Origin: Shewanella oneidensis MR-1
Lineage (GTDB): Bacteria; Pseudomonadota; Gammaproteobacteria; Enterobacterales; Shewanellaceae
Reading direction: 5' to 3'
NCBI RefSeq assembly: GCF_000146165.2
Contig: NC_004347.2
Coordinates: 992,001 to 1,056,000, forward strand
DNA: 64,000 nucleotides
Part shown: positions 36,752-46,252 of the stretch, piece by piece
How the letters are laid out: the number at the start of each line of letters is the position of its first letter
Position numbering within the stretch: the stretch's first letter is position 1
The notes under the pieces: generated by a model
What the model was told of the DNA's origin: nothing
The model's input: the letters and a program-made list of their open reading frames with translations, nothing else
Databases searched by the model: none
Program-made: the position numbers and the translations under genes

Positions 36752-37684
36752 ATGCTTAATCAACAATGGTTAGCCACGTTCGTCACCTTAGTTGAGGTAG
36801 GACATTTTACTCATACTGCCAATAAGCTGTTTATGACTCAGCCGGGAGTTAGCCAACATATTAAAAAGCTTGAAGAACAAGTTGGTGTGCACCTATTGCT
36901 TAGAAAAGGTAAGCGGTTTGAGTTAACGGAGGCGGGAGCCATTCTCTATCAACATGCTAGACAATATCAGCTAGCTGAAACAGAGTTGCTAGCGCGCTTG
37001 CAAACGGATAATACCTATGTTGGCGAGTGTCGTTTTGGCTGTTCTGGGGCGATTGCGAGTTTACTCTATCCCCATTTTCTTGAGCGCCAAATCCAGTATC
37101 CTGAGCTTTGCGTGAAGATAGAGGCGGCGCCCAATCAGCGAATCGTATCTGGCATTTTAACTAACCAGCTCGATATGGGCATAGTGACAAAACGAGGAGA
37201 GGAGGCCGATCTCACATATCAAGCCTTAGGTTATGCTGAGTTATCTTTGGTGCTCCCAAGCCAATATCTGGTTGATAAGATTGGCATTGAACTCCTTGAA
37301 CAAATTGGCTTTATCGATCATCCTGATGGTGACTATTACCTCCAGCAAGTATTGCAGGCCAATTTTGGTGGGAGAGCGCCAATGGTTAATTCCCGCACTG
37401 GATCGCCAGTCAAAGCGCATACCATGGCTTTTACCCATCACATCCGTCGCACGGGTTATGTTAACCAACTGAGTCAAATTCTGCTGCCCGTTGCTAAAGG
37501 GCTGGGTTTTACAGTACTTCCCTTAAGTACGGTCAACGCCTTTATGCCAAGGGAGAGTCTATGGGCCGTTGATCTTGAACAAAAAGTGCAGGAGTCTTTA
37601 TATTTGGTGCACAAAAGCACTCGACCTTTGCCATCACGCTTTGACGCTTTTATCGAGATGGCGGCTCGCTTGATTGCTAATTAA
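36752..37684 (+). CDS. LysR-family transcriptional regulator
   Basis: A 310-aa LysR regulator starting MLNQQWLATFVTLVEVGHFT, with GGGA 6 bases before the ATG at 36752. Helix-turn-helix: FTHTANKLFMTQPGVSQHIKK. The effector domain follows from about residue 90. Divergent from the VOC gene. Confidence 0.9.
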   Translation: MLNQQWLATFVTLVEVGHFTHTANKLFMTQPGVSQHIKKLEEQVGVHLLLRKGKRFELTEAGAILYQHARQYQLAETELLARLQTDNTYVGECRFGCSGAIASLLYPHFLERQIQYPELCVKIEAAPNQRIVSGILTNQLDMGIVTKRGEEADLTYQALGYAELSLVLPSQYLVDKIGIELLEQIGFIDHPDGDYYLQQVLQANFGGRAPMVNSRTGSPVKAHTMAFTHHIRRTGYVNQLSQILLPVAKGLGFTVLPLSTVNAFMPRESLWAVDLEQKVQESLYLVHKSTRPLPSRFDAFIEMAARLIAN

Positions 37685-37977
37685 TACTGAAGCAATAATC
37701 TTGAGTAATCATGGTTTTTTAGTTTATTACTCTATTTTTATCGGTATTTTAGGTTTATGCGTTTGTTTCTTTGGTGTTTTTTTGATTGTTGGTACTTTTG
37801 CTGTCAAGTGTTTTGGAGCCAAAAACGAAGATATTCTTATAAATTTTGCTTAAAAAGTGCTGATATTGCTGATAAAAGTGGTGTTCTGTTCTATTCCTTT
37901 CACCATATACCTCTTATACTTAGCCTCAATCCTGTGCCGTAGCACATTCGACTTATTAACGACTCAGTGACATCTAC
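37685..37977 (+). other. Intergenic region, promoter of pbpG
   Basis: 293 AT-rich bases. A 61-codon frame (37757-37942) is rich in Phe and Cys with no SD, so I leave it out. The pbpG promoter should lie in the right third. Confidence 0.4.
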
Positions 37978-38943
37978 ATGAAGATCTCTTATCTGCTTGG
38001 TAGTTTTATTTTGGTATGCAGCAGTTTAACTGTTGCCGCGACAGCGCATTCAGCCGATTCGGCCTCTGTCACTACAAAAAGCACCGCCACTAAAGCAACA
38101 ACTCCTAAAAAAGCTCATACGAAGCAAGAAGTTGCGGCCAATAGTGCACTGGTGGTTGATCTTAAAACCAATGAAATTCTCTATTCCAGTAATCCCGATG
38201 CGGTGAGGCCCATCGCCTCGGTGACTAAACTGATGACAGCCATGGTGACCTTAGACGCTAAGTTGCCGATGGATGAAAAGCTCACCATCAATATCAAGGA
38301 TACTAAGGAAATGCGCGGTGTATATTCTCGGGTGCGCATAGGTAGCGAAATTAGCCGTAAAGAGATGTTATTGCTGACATTAATGTCATCTGAAAACCGT
38401 GCAGCCGCAAGTCTTGCCCACCATTATCCCGGTGGGCATAAAGCTTTTATTAAGGCGATGAATGCTAAAGCCAAAGCCTTAGGGATGAAAAATAGCCGCT
38501 TTGTTGAGCCTACAGGGCTATCGGCGAAAAACGTATCCAGTGCGCGTGATTTAGTGGTGTTACTCAAGGCCAGCCAAGGCTATCCCATGTTAGGCCAGTT
38601 AAGCTCTACCGAAAAGAAAACCGTAACCTTTGGTAAGCCAAAGTACAGCCTCGATTTTAGAAATACTAACCGATTGGTTTATAAAGATAATTGGGATATT
38701 CACCTCACCAAAACTGGCTTTACCAATGCAGCTGGCCATTGTCTTGTGATGCGTACTGAAATGGCCAAGCGTAAAGTGGCTTTTGTGGTGCTTGATGCCA
38801 AGGGCAAATATACCCACATGGCCGATGCCAACCGTTTACGCAACTGGCTAGAAACGGGTAAAGTTACGCCGATCCCTGCAGATGCTAAGCAATATAAAAA
38901 GCAGCGCAGTCAGCAGCAATTGGCTAAGGTCAGCGAGACCTAA
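37978..38943 (+). CDS. pbpG: D-alanyl-D-alanine endopeptidase, PBP7 type
   Basis: A 321-aa S11-family penicillin-binding protein that cuts D-Ala-mDap cross-links in peptidoglycan. A signal peptide (to about residue 25, ending AHSA) is followed by a Thr/Lys-rich linker. Catalytic motifs: S81-V-T-K84, S138-E-N140 and K245-T-G247. It lacks the C-terminal amphipathic anchor of PBP5/6, as usual for PBP7. Single gene with its own terminator. Confidence 0.92.
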   Translation: MKISYLLGSFILVCSSLTVAATAHSADSASVTTKSTATKATTPKKAHTKQEVAANSALVVDLKTNEILYSSNPDAVRPIASVTKLMTAMVTLDAKLPMDEKLTINIKDTKEMRGVYSRVRIGSEISRKEMLLLTLMSSENRAAASLAHHYPGGHKAFIKAMNAKAKALGMKNSRFVEPTGLSAKNVSSARDLVVLLKASQGYPMLGQLSSTEKKTVTFGKPKYSLDFRNTNRLVYKDNWDIHLTKTGFTNAAGHCLVMRTEMAKRKVAFVVLDAKGKYTHMADANRLRNWLETGKVTPIPADAKQYKKQRSQQQLAKVSET

Positions 38944-38979
38944 GATTTAAGACTTCCTTTGACAATCATTGAATAAATA

Positions 38980-39006
38980 GGCCAGAAGCGATTCTGGCTT
39001 TTTTAG
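38980..39006 (+). terminator. Rho-independent terminator of pbpG
   Basis: GCCAGAA and TTCTGGC form the stem, with a 4-base loop and six T. Confidence 0.92.
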
Positions 39007-39123
39007 TCCATGTGGCATCCACTTGGTAAAGGATGATTAATGACATTCAACACAACCATCAATTGACCCACATAAGGGTGCTTTGTGAGTTGATTGGCCG
39101 TATCATTGGAAGGTTTTTCCCCC

Positions 39124-40710
39124 ATGGATGATATACGTGTGGCGTTAGTATTTAAAAAACTCCAACTGATTTATGTGCCTTTTCTATTACTTAGTCTGTT
39201 ATTTGTCTCAGGTTACAGCTTGCTGCACTGGTTGTTGCTGATCAAGCTGCAACTGGTGAGTATTGATGAATCCCTTGTTAACTTTTGGCTGCCGATGCTA
39301 TTGCCTTGGCCCTTGTTGTTTTTCTATTTAAGACCAAGGCTTAAGTTATGCCACTTTACTAAAAGTAATAGCCGCTTTATTTATCTATTGATTGCTTCGC
39401 TGTTACTGGCGGTGCCAACTATAGTGGCGCAGGAGTACCTAAATAGCGCAACCGGTAAGTTGACACAGCTTGATTCGATCAACGAGTTATCACTACAGCC
39501 ACAGACCAAGTATTACCAATTAAAACAGTTTTATATCGATAAAAAGTACATAGGCGTACAGCGTAATATTGAGCCAGTGGGAAAGGGTAATAATGAGCTA
39601 CAAATGAGTCTGTATGTTGCCATGCCGATTTTTGCCAGTCGCAGTGAGAGTTGGCGGGAAGGGGCAAAGGGCATAGCTTGGTATGGTAAGCACTATCAGC
39701 AGACGATTAGCCATAAACTCGAAAAACATGAAAAAGAATCACTATATCAGGAGTTTATTCATCAAATTCAGCAAGAGTTTAATGGGTTTAATCCCGATGA
39801 TTTTGTCTATTTTGAGCGTATAGGCCCTTCTAGTCGTTACACTCAACTATTAATGGCTGCTCAAAAAAGCACTGTGTACCATGACGCCTATCAAACGATC
39901 TTAATGCCAGTGAATCAGCCTTTTGAAGCACGTAATGGGCATAAACTGGCTTGGATGCTGGGATGGTTAAGCTTTGGCGCTATTCTCTGGTTGTTGATGA
40001 GTCTAATGTTAACATTGGATGGCACTCAACTAGCACCAAAAGCCCTCGCTGCGAAGTTAACAACGGCCGAACCCAAGGCTGAGTTTTATGCTTTTTTAGC
40101 TGAATTTAAACCTAGGGTTGGCTTTGTGATCACGCCCATTTTGCTCTTGAGCAAGGTCCTGATATTTATGTTGATGGTGTTTGCGAGCCATCACTTTATT
40201 ACCTTACCTAATAGCGTGTTACTCGACTGGGGAGCTAACCTGCGTCAACTGGTGCTTGACCAGCAAGTCTGGCGTTTAATCAGCAATGTGTTTTTACATG
40301 GCGGTTTAATGCATCTGATTTTTAACCTCTATGGGCTATTTTTTGCGGGCATTTTTTTAGAACCGTTACTCGGCAAATGGCGTTTACTTGGGGTTTATCT
40401 GATGAGTGGTCTAGCAGCGAGCATTGCCAGTATTAGTTGGTACGAGGCGACCATTAGCATCGGCGCCTCGGGTGCCATTATGGGATTATTTGGCGTGTTG
40501 ATCATGTGGATTTGGATGGGGTCCCTGCCCTTAGCCACCCATATGCTGCTGGCATTACATCTCACACTGTTCGTATCCGCAAGCTTAGTGATGGGGCTAT
40601 TGGGCGGTGTGGATAATGCGGCGCATCTAGGTGGTTTAGGGAGTGGTTTGTTATTGGGATGCGTTTTACGGCCAATAGCGCTGAATCAAATGAATAAAAA
40701 GCCGAGGTAA
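39124..40710 (+). CDS. Rhomboid-family intramembrane protease with a large N-terminal domain
   Basis: A 528-aa membrane protein. Its C-terminal 200 residues are a rhomboid domain: HGGLMHLIFNLYGLFFAG (H397, N401), the catalytic S449 in GASGAIMG, and H501 in AAHLGGLGSG. The first 330 residues contain three membrane segments and a soluble domain of about 160 residues (about 110-270) that I do not recognise. This is much larger than GlpG. It is not a rhombosortase, which is shorter. Translation starts at the first ATG (39124); an earlier TTG is unlikely. Confidence 0.85.
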   Translation: MDDIRVALVFKKLQLIYVPFLLLSLLFVSGYSLLHWLLLIKLQLVSIDESLVNFWLPMLLPWPLLFFYLRPRLKLCHFTKSNSRFIYLLIASLLLAVPTIVAQEYLNSATGKLTQLDSINELSLQPQTKYYQLKQFYIDKKYIGVQRNIEPVGKGNNELQMSLYVAMPIFASRSESWREGAKGIAWYGKHYQQTISHKLEKHEKESLYQEFIHQIQQEFNGFNPDDFVYFERIGPSSRYTQLLMAAQKSTVYHDAYQTILMPVNQPFEARNGHKLAWMLGWLSFGAILWLLMSLMLTLDGTQLAPKALAAKLTTAEPKAEFYAFLAEFKPRVGFVITPILLLSKVLIFMLMVFASHHFITLPNSVLLDWGANLRQLVLDQQVWRLISNVFLHGGLMHLIFNLYGLFFAGIFLEPLLGKWRLLGVYLMSGLAASIASISWYEATISIGASGAIMGLFGVLIMWIWMGSLPLATHMLLALHLTLFVSASLVMGLLGGVDNAAHLGGLGSGLLLGCVLRPIALNQMNKKPR

Positions 40711-40721
40711 AACCTCGGCTC
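40694..40721 (-). terminator. Terminator of chaA, overlapping the rhomboid stop codon
   Basis: On the minus strand, AGCCGAGG, loop TTTTA and CCTCGGCT are followed by TTTTTATT. The stem covers the last codons and the stop (40708-40710) of the rhomboid gene. On the plus strand there is no T-run, so it mainly serves the antiporter gene. Confidence 0.85.
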
Positions 40722-40740
40722 AGTTGTGTACTCATTGTGT

Positions 40741-41838
40741 TTATGCATGCTCAAACATCAAAAATAGATACACGATAAACAGTACTAAATGGGTCGCACC
40801 ATGTAATGCATTAGTGCGGCCGCTACTAAAGCTTACTTTGCAGACCATTAAAGTGGTGGCTAGCAGTACCATATCCGCCGCCGATAAGCCTAAATGCACC
40901 TCTTGATTTATGACACTACCTACAATCAACACGGCAGGTACTGTGAGCGCAATCGTGGCTAGCACTGAGCCAAAATACAGATTCATCGCCCGCTGAAGTT
41001 GATTGTTAAGTGCAGCCTTAAAACCACCGACAGCCTCGGGGGATAAGATCAAACAGGCAACAACAAAACCGCCAAGTGCTGGCGGCGCACCGAGGGACGC
41101 GACACTGTAATTAATGGGCATGGCTAAGGTTTTTGCCAGCAAAATTACCACCAACAAGTAACCAATCAACAGTAAGGTATGGTAGATATTGCTGCGCAAT
41201 ATGCCGTGGTGCTCTTCGTGATCTTCATTATCGGCATCAACAAAGAAGTGGCTGTGGCTCTTGGTTTGGACCACTAAAAAGATGCCATAGAGCAAAATCG
41301 AAATAATGATCAGCATCCAAGACATTGGCTTTGACATACCACCGACAGTGCCACCCTCGGTAAAATTCGGTAACACTAAACAGAGTAGGGCAAGGGGAAT
41401 GATCGCCACTAAATAGGATTTAACTCCATCTAAGTTGAAGTGTTGGGTATGATAGCGCCAACCGCCCAGCAGTAGGGTGAATCCCACTAACCCGTTGGTA
41501 ATAATCATGACTACGGCAAACATAGTATCCCGAGCCATGACTGGGTTGGGTTCGCCAGTTAACATTACCGAGGAAATCATCACCACTTCGAGTGAAATGA
41601 CCGACAGGGTTAAAATTAAGGTGCCATAGGGGTCACCCAGTTTTATCGCAAGGGCGTCAGAGTGCCGCACCACGGAAAAAATAGCCCAAGTCACTACGCC
41701 TAAGAGGGCGAGAGAGACGGGAATGTAGGTTGATAGTGCGGTGCCATCGGCCAGTAAACTATCACCGCCCGTCTTAAAGAATACTAAGGTGAGTATTCCG
41801 AGTAGTAGGGCAAATTCGTCTTTGATAAATGTCTTCAT
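40741..41838 (-). CDS. chaA: Calcium/proton antiporter, CaCA superfamily
   Basis: A 365-aa inner-membrane protein close in length and layout to E. coli ChaA. Two alpha-repeats carry the acidic motifs: SVISLEVVMISSVMLTGE and ILSPEAVGGFKAALNNQLQR. Eleven hydrophobic stretches are seen, with an acidic/His loop in the middle (DADNEDHEEHHG). It exchanges Ca2+ (or Na+/K+) for protons. The ATG at 41838 is favoured over a TTG five codons earlier. Confidence 0.9.
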   Translation of the reverse strand: MKTFIKDEFALLLGILTLVFFKTGGDSLLADGTALSTYIPVSLALLGVVTWAIFSVVRHSDALAIKLGDPYGTLILTLSVISLEVVMISSVMLTGEPNPVMARDTMFAVVMIITNGLVGFTLLLGGWRYHTQHFNLDGVKSYLVAIIPLALLCLVLPNFTEGGTVGGMSKPMSWMLIIISILLYGIFLVVQTKSHSHFFVDADNEDHEEHHGILRSNIYHTLLLIGYLLVVILLAKTLAMPINYSVASLGAPPALGGFVVACLILSPEAVGGFKAALNNQLQRAMNLYFGSVLATIALTVPAVLIVGSVINQEVHLGLSAADMVLLATTLMVCKVSFSSGRTNALHGATHLVLFIVYLFLMFEHA

Positions 41839-42033
41839 AGGCAGTTGATCCAAAGCGGAAAAAGGCCGTTAGTATAGACATTGGTTATGACACACTTTGC
41901 ATGAATTTTCCTTTAGATTTTGGGTTGGGAATAAATGTTTGAGCTTGATCACTTTTTATTCAAAACCCATTTCTCTGGCTAATCCCTTGGATTGCGCGGT
42001 CTTTACGAGCAATTTCAGCTTAACGCAATTGCT

Positions 42034-44346
42034 TTATCCATGGTGCTCGGTATTAATTAACTTGCCGAGTTGGTCAAAGTGGTTCCAATCCCCCGCTTGG
42101 CGATCGGCAAGATAACTGCCTTCACTGCGTTTTTCGCCATTAGGCCAAAATTGTTGCCATAAACCTTCCTTGCGATCCTTCAGATAAGTGCCTTGCTCGG
42201 CGAGTTTGCCATTGGCATGGTAGTAACTGGCCTCACCTTCTTTTTGGCCTTTTTGCCAGGTTTCAACACGTTGTGGTTTACCATTTTGGTGGTATTCCTT
42301 GAGTTCGCCATCAAGCAGCCCTTTGCTGTATTGGGCTTCACGTTTTAGCTGGCTATTGCTGTAATACTCTTTACTAGTGCCATGCTGTTGATTATCCAAA
42401 AACTCGCTACTGCTGGCTAAAATACCGTCCTCATACCAGCTTTCCCACAATCCGGTTTGTTGTCCCTTATCCAGAGTACCGCTGAGTTTAAGTTGGCCAT
42501 TATTGGGATAATATTCGGCATAGGAGCCAGTTTTTTCATTATTATCATAGGTTTCTAACCTATAAACCACTTGCTTAAAACTGTAGTATTCGCGGGTGCC
42601 GTGGCGTTTATTATCTTTCCTGTAGGTTTTTTGGCTAACATTACCCTCAGGGATCACGCCATAGGTTGGGTCCTTGTCTTCGTAGCGATAATCGGTCCAA
42701 AGCCCAGTCTTTTGGTCATCCTGATAGTGGCCCGTGACGCGGCGGCGACCTTGGTAGTATTCGACGTAATCGCCATTAAGTTTACCCTGTTCAAAGGTTT
42801 GCTCTTTTTGCTTAAGGCCTGAAGCATATTGGATCCAAAGCCCTTGCTTTAAGCCTTCTTTGTAATCGCCTTCTTCATTGAGATCGCCATTGTAGTACCA
42901 GCGGCTAACACGGCCGTCGAGGGGATAGCTACTGCTGTTATCCGCCTTGCTGCGGGCGTAGTGGGCAAGTTCTCTGGGTTGACCATTGTCATAAAAGGAC
43001 TCATATTTGCCGACCCAAGCACCTTCGATGCGCTCGCCGCGCTCATTGACTGAGCCATCTTCGTAAAAGGATTCAGAGCGGCCAGTCAGTTTGCCATTCA
43101 CATAGACATCTAAACTGTGCAACTGGCCATTGGTATGGTAGCGACGAAATTCACCGTCACGTTGGCCTTGTTTCCACACTTCTGCGGTTTGCAATTTGCC
43201 ACCGTTATAGCGCTCAAATAATCCATCCTTTAAGCCCATGTTATAGCTGCTTTTTTCGATGATGTTGCCATCAGCGTCATAACGTTCTGAGGGACCATGT
43301 AGGGGATACTGGCCGTTATCGGCCTGTTGGGAATCATGGTAGGTTCGCAGTTCTTTAAGTTGGCCATTAGGGTGAAAGTACTTTTGCACACCCGCGAGCA
43401 TATCCTGCTTATAGTACAAATCGCTGGTCAGAACGCCTTCAAGGCTAAAGTATTGCTGACGCCCATCTAACATATCATTGAGGTACAGCTCTTCGACTTG
43501 GAGTTTGCCAAGTTCATTAAATTGCTGGCACTTACCGTGGCGTTGTCCCGCTTGATATTGGCATAGGCTCGCCAGTTCACCACTAGGGTAAAAGGTGCGT
43601 TCTTCACCCTCGAGTTTATCAAGATTAAATTGGCTGGCACTGGCTTTTTTGCCGTCGTCGAAAAAGGTTTCCCATAACCCTTGGCGGCGGCCGTCGGCAT
43701 CAAAACGGCCGCTTACGACCACTTGGCCTGCGGGATTTTGTTCAAGATAGGGGCCGGTGAGTTGGTTATTGGCGTAGGTTTGGCTCTGGGAGAGGGTGCT
43801 GTTTTCATAAAAGCTTTCCCATTTACCGTGGCGCAGGTTATCAAGATAACTTTCTTGCGCCTGCAATTTACCGCTAGGGAAGAAACGTTTTACTTGGGAT
43901 TTTTGACCATTTTGATAGACAGTGCTTTGGGTAACATGGCCTGTGGCGCTAAATTCTTTCCATTCGCCAACGGGGACGCCTTTGGCAAATTGTTGCTCTT
44001 CGGTCATCATGCCATCTAAATCGAACAGTCGCCATGTGCCATCTTGGTAGCCCTGTTGGTAGTTACCTTCAACGATTCTGCTGTTATTAGTATGAAATAC
44101 TTGCCATTTCCCATTGGGTATTCCCTGAGAAAATTGCCCTAAGGTATAGCCTTGGTTATCGCGAACGATGGCAATATCACCATTTAGCGGCATGCCAGTA
44201 GCCAGATTGTAATAGCTGGGGATGCCATCCTGCTGACGGATTTCGACCATCATGGAAGACAGATTTTGCGCTGCCTGTACATGGACACTGGTTAAGCTGG
44301 CTCCCGCAATCGCGAGGCTGATAAAGCGAAATGGCGTATTATTCAT
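42034..44346 (-). CDS. Exported protein built from about 30 MORN-type repeats
   Basis: A 770-aa protein with a signal peptide (ending HVQA-AQN). The rest is a long run of about 23-residue units of the MORN_2/YwqK type, for example DGTWRLFDLDGMMTEEQQFA, HGKWESFYENSTLSQSQTYA, and EGLWQQFWPNGEKRSEGSYL. The consensus is G-x-W-x-x-F/Y-x-x-x-G-x-x-x-x-x-x-x-F/Y-x-x-G. Such repeats form an extended beta-hairpin solenoid. There is no other domain. It is the last of three exported proteins in the same orientation. Function unknown. Confidence 0.88.
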   Translation of the reverse strand: MNNTPFRFISLAIAGASLTSVHVQAAQNLSSMMVEIRQQDGIPSYYNLATGMPLNGDIAIVRDNQGYTLGQFSQGIPNGKWQVFHTNNSRIVEGNYQQGYQDGTWRLFDLDGMMTEEQQFAKGVPVGEWKEFSATGHVTQSTVYQNGQKSQVKRFFPSGKLQAQESYLDNLRHGKWESFYENSTLSQSQTYANNQLTGPYLEQNPAGQVVVSGRFDADGRRQGLWETFFDDGKKASASQFNLDKLEGEERTFYPSGELASLCQYQAGQRHGKCQQFNELGKLQVEELYLNDMLDGRQQYFSLEGVLTSDLYYKQDMLAGVQKYFHPNGQLKELRTYHDSQQADNGQYPLHGPSERYDADGNIIEKSSYNMGLKDGLFERYNGGKLQTAEVWKQGQRDGEFRRYHTNGQLHSLDVYVNGKLTGRSESFYEDGSVNERGERIEGAWVGKYESFYDNGQPRELAHYARSKADNSSSYPLDGRVSRWYYNGDLNEEGDYKEGLKQGLWIQYASGLKQKEQTFEQGKLNGDYVEYYQGRRRVTGHYQDDQKTGLWTDYRYEDKDPTYGVIPEGNVSQKTYRKDNKRHGTREYYSFKQVVYRLETYDNNEKTGSYAEYYPNNGQLKLSGTLDKGQQTGLWESWYEDGILASSSEFLDNQQHGTSKEYYSNSQLKREAQYSKGLLDGELKEYHQNGKPQRVETWQKGQKEGEASYYHANGKLAEQGTYLKDRKEGLWQQFWPNGEKRSEGSYLADRQAGDWNHFDQLGKLINTEHHG

Positions 44347-44434
44347 GCTGATCCTTTGCTCTGGGTCTTAAGGGCGCGCCGTTTGCGGCCTATATAAGAG
44401 TCCTAATTTTTTTGCTGTTGAGTTTATCTGTCGG

Positions 44435-44469
44435 GCCGTGCACTTATATACAGTGATACAGTGCACGGC
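44435..44469 (-). other. Hairpin between the two MORN-repeat genes
   Basis: GCCGTGCAC and GTGCACGGC are perfect 9-bp arms with a 17-base loop. There is no T-run just after it. It may lower expression of the last gene relative to the first two. Confidence 0.6.
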
Positions 44470-44509
44470 GCCAAGGTTTACGTTAAGCGATTAAGCGAAC
44501 ATGCTTAGG

Positions 44510-46243
44510 CTAAAACATCGGGAAATCAGAGTCACTGGTCACCACTGGCGGCGGTGTTTCCTGATTTAAAAACTGTCCATGATCGTAGCTATTAATCACC
44601 TCTATCCAGCCATGCTCCTCAAACTCGTATTGCTTACCATGAAGCCTGCCCTGCTCGTCATAATTGGCGATTTGGAGCACATAGTCCTCAGATGAGCGCA
44701 GTTCCCAATGGCCGACTTGTTTACCTTGATCAAAGCGACCATACCAATAACGTCTTTCAGGGTTAGGTATTGGGCGAAAACCGTACTCACCATCGGTAAA
44801 TATCCAATCGCCATCCTGTTGGCCATTGCGGTATTCGCCTTTTTCATACAATTGACCATTGTTGGCGTAACGTTGCACTAATCCATCGGGGTTGCCATGG
44901 TTAAAATTTATTAATTCAAGCAGTTGCCCTGAACTTGTCTGATTACGAAACTCGCCATGGAGTTCTCCATTGTCATCATAGCTAAAGGTGAGGCTGGCAT
45001 CCTCTTGCTGTTTCTTCCATTTGCCCGAGGGCTTGTCATTGGTATATTGACCCTGCTCAGCCACCCAACGCTTACCGGTTTCATGGTCGAATTTCACCAT
45101 TTCATAGGCGCCTTCACGCTTGCCTGCGTTAAAATGCTCGCGGGTGATAACGTCTGTACCACTGCGGCTCTTGACGGATTCCACATACAAGCCAGTTAAT
45201 TTTTTATCGAGTTCCTCGCGACGATTCACTAATTCGCCTTGCTCGTAGTCTTCGCTAAGTGACCAGTTTTTGAGTAGGTCGTTTTCTGTGCTCTCAATCA
45301 GTTGACCCTTGCTAAAGCGCTGCTGCTTACGATAAACCCAGCGATTACCTTGGTATTTGCTGTCGGTGGTTTTTTTAATTTGCCCTTGTTCATCGTATTC
45401 GATGGCTTGGAGCGCATCACCTTTATCGTTAGTCACTTCCTTTAATTGGATTTGGCCATTTTCATAGTAAGTCAGTTGCTCACCGACCTTATAATCAGCT
45501 TGATATTGGAAATGGTGTTTGACTTTGCCATTGTCAAAATATGCAAAATAGTCACCGTGCCTTTTGTCTTTAACGTACTCTTGGGTCGAGATGACTTGCC
45601 CATTTAGGCCCCAAGTGGTCTCGGTACCTTGCAATAGACCATCAACGCGATGTTCTTCACGGTTAAGTTTGCCAAGATTAAAATATTGGCTCACACAGGT
45701 CGGGTCATTACAGATTTTGGCGGTGATTTCACCTTCTGGGCCAAAATGTTCGCTGATGCCGACTTCTTGGCCATCTTTAAAGGTGGTTTTATAGCGGATA
45801 TTGCCACCATTCCAATAACCCGTTTCGAGGCCTTGTTTCACACCATTTTCATAGTGCGACTCACTATATAATTGGCCGGTGGCAATGTATTTTTTAAGCA
45901 AGCCATGAAGTTGGCCTTGTTCGTTACGAAAGCCTTGTTCGTACGGCTTGCCATCCTCAAAATAACATTGATAAGCATCGCGGAATTGTTCGCTGGTGAG
46001 TGTTTTACCTATGTTGTTATCGGCGAGGGCACTGGCGCAAAAAAGCATATCTTTGTTTTTGTAATAAACCTCAGCCTTATAATGGCCGTCGATCACTTCG
46101 GTCGATTGTTTTAGATAGTACTGAGCCTGTTTTTCATCTTTGACAACCTTCCAATGGGCATCGAGTAACACCTTTTGCGCATTGGCATGGGTGCTGGTAA
46201 GTACGAGTGCTCCTAGGAGCAGTTTTACAGTAAATGGACGCAT
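44510..46243 (-). CDS. Exported protein with MORN-type repeats
   Basis: A 577-aa protein with a signal peptide (ending THANA-QKV) and a first module of about 80 residues without repeats, containing two cysteines (MLFCASA and AYQCYFE). MORN-type units follow (QGLETGYWNGGNIRYKTTFK; HGDYFAYFDNGKVKHHFQYQ; DGLVQRYANNGQLYEKGEYR). A second region with Cys (AKICNDPTCVSQYF) lies among them. It starts 9 bases after the lipoprotein gene and is surely cotranscribed with it. Function unknown. Confidence 0.85.
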   Translation of the reverse strand: MRPFTVKLLLGALVLTSTHANAQKVLLDAHWKVVKDEKQAQYYLKQSTEVIDGHYKAEVYYKNKDMLFCASALADNNIGKTLTSEQFRDAYQCYFEDGKPYEQGFRNEQGQLHGLLKKYIATGQLYSESHYENGVKQGLETGYWNGGNIRYKTTFKDGQEVGISEHFGPEGEITAKICNDPTCVSQYFNLGKLNREEHRVDGLLQGTETTWGLNGQVISTQEYVKDKRHGDYFAYFDNGKVKHHFQYQADYKVGEQLTYYENGQIQLKEVTNDKGDALQAIEYDEQGQIKKTTDSKYQGNRWVYRKQQRFSKGQLIESTENDLLKNWSLSEDYEQGELVNRREELDKKLTGLYVESVKSRSGTDVITREHFNAGKREGAYEMVKFDHETGKRWVAEQGQYTNDKPSGKWKKQQEDASLTFSYDDNGELHGEFRNQTSSGQLLELINFNHGNPDGLVQRYANNGQLYEKGEYRNGQQDGDWIFTDGEYGFRPIPNPERRYWYGRFDQGKQVGHWELRSSEDYVLQIANYDEQGRLHGKQYEFEEHGWIEVINSYDHGQFLNQETPPPVVTSDSDFPMF

Positions 46244-46252
46244 AACCGCTCC

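Noticed and set aside
37757..37942. 61-codon frame before pbpG
   Set aside because: Odd composition (Phe/Cys-rich), no SD, and it lies in the likely promoter.
39124..40710. Rhombosortase for the GlyGly-CTERM protein
   Set aside because: Rhombosortases are much shorter; this protein has a long N-terminal part and general rhomboid motifs.
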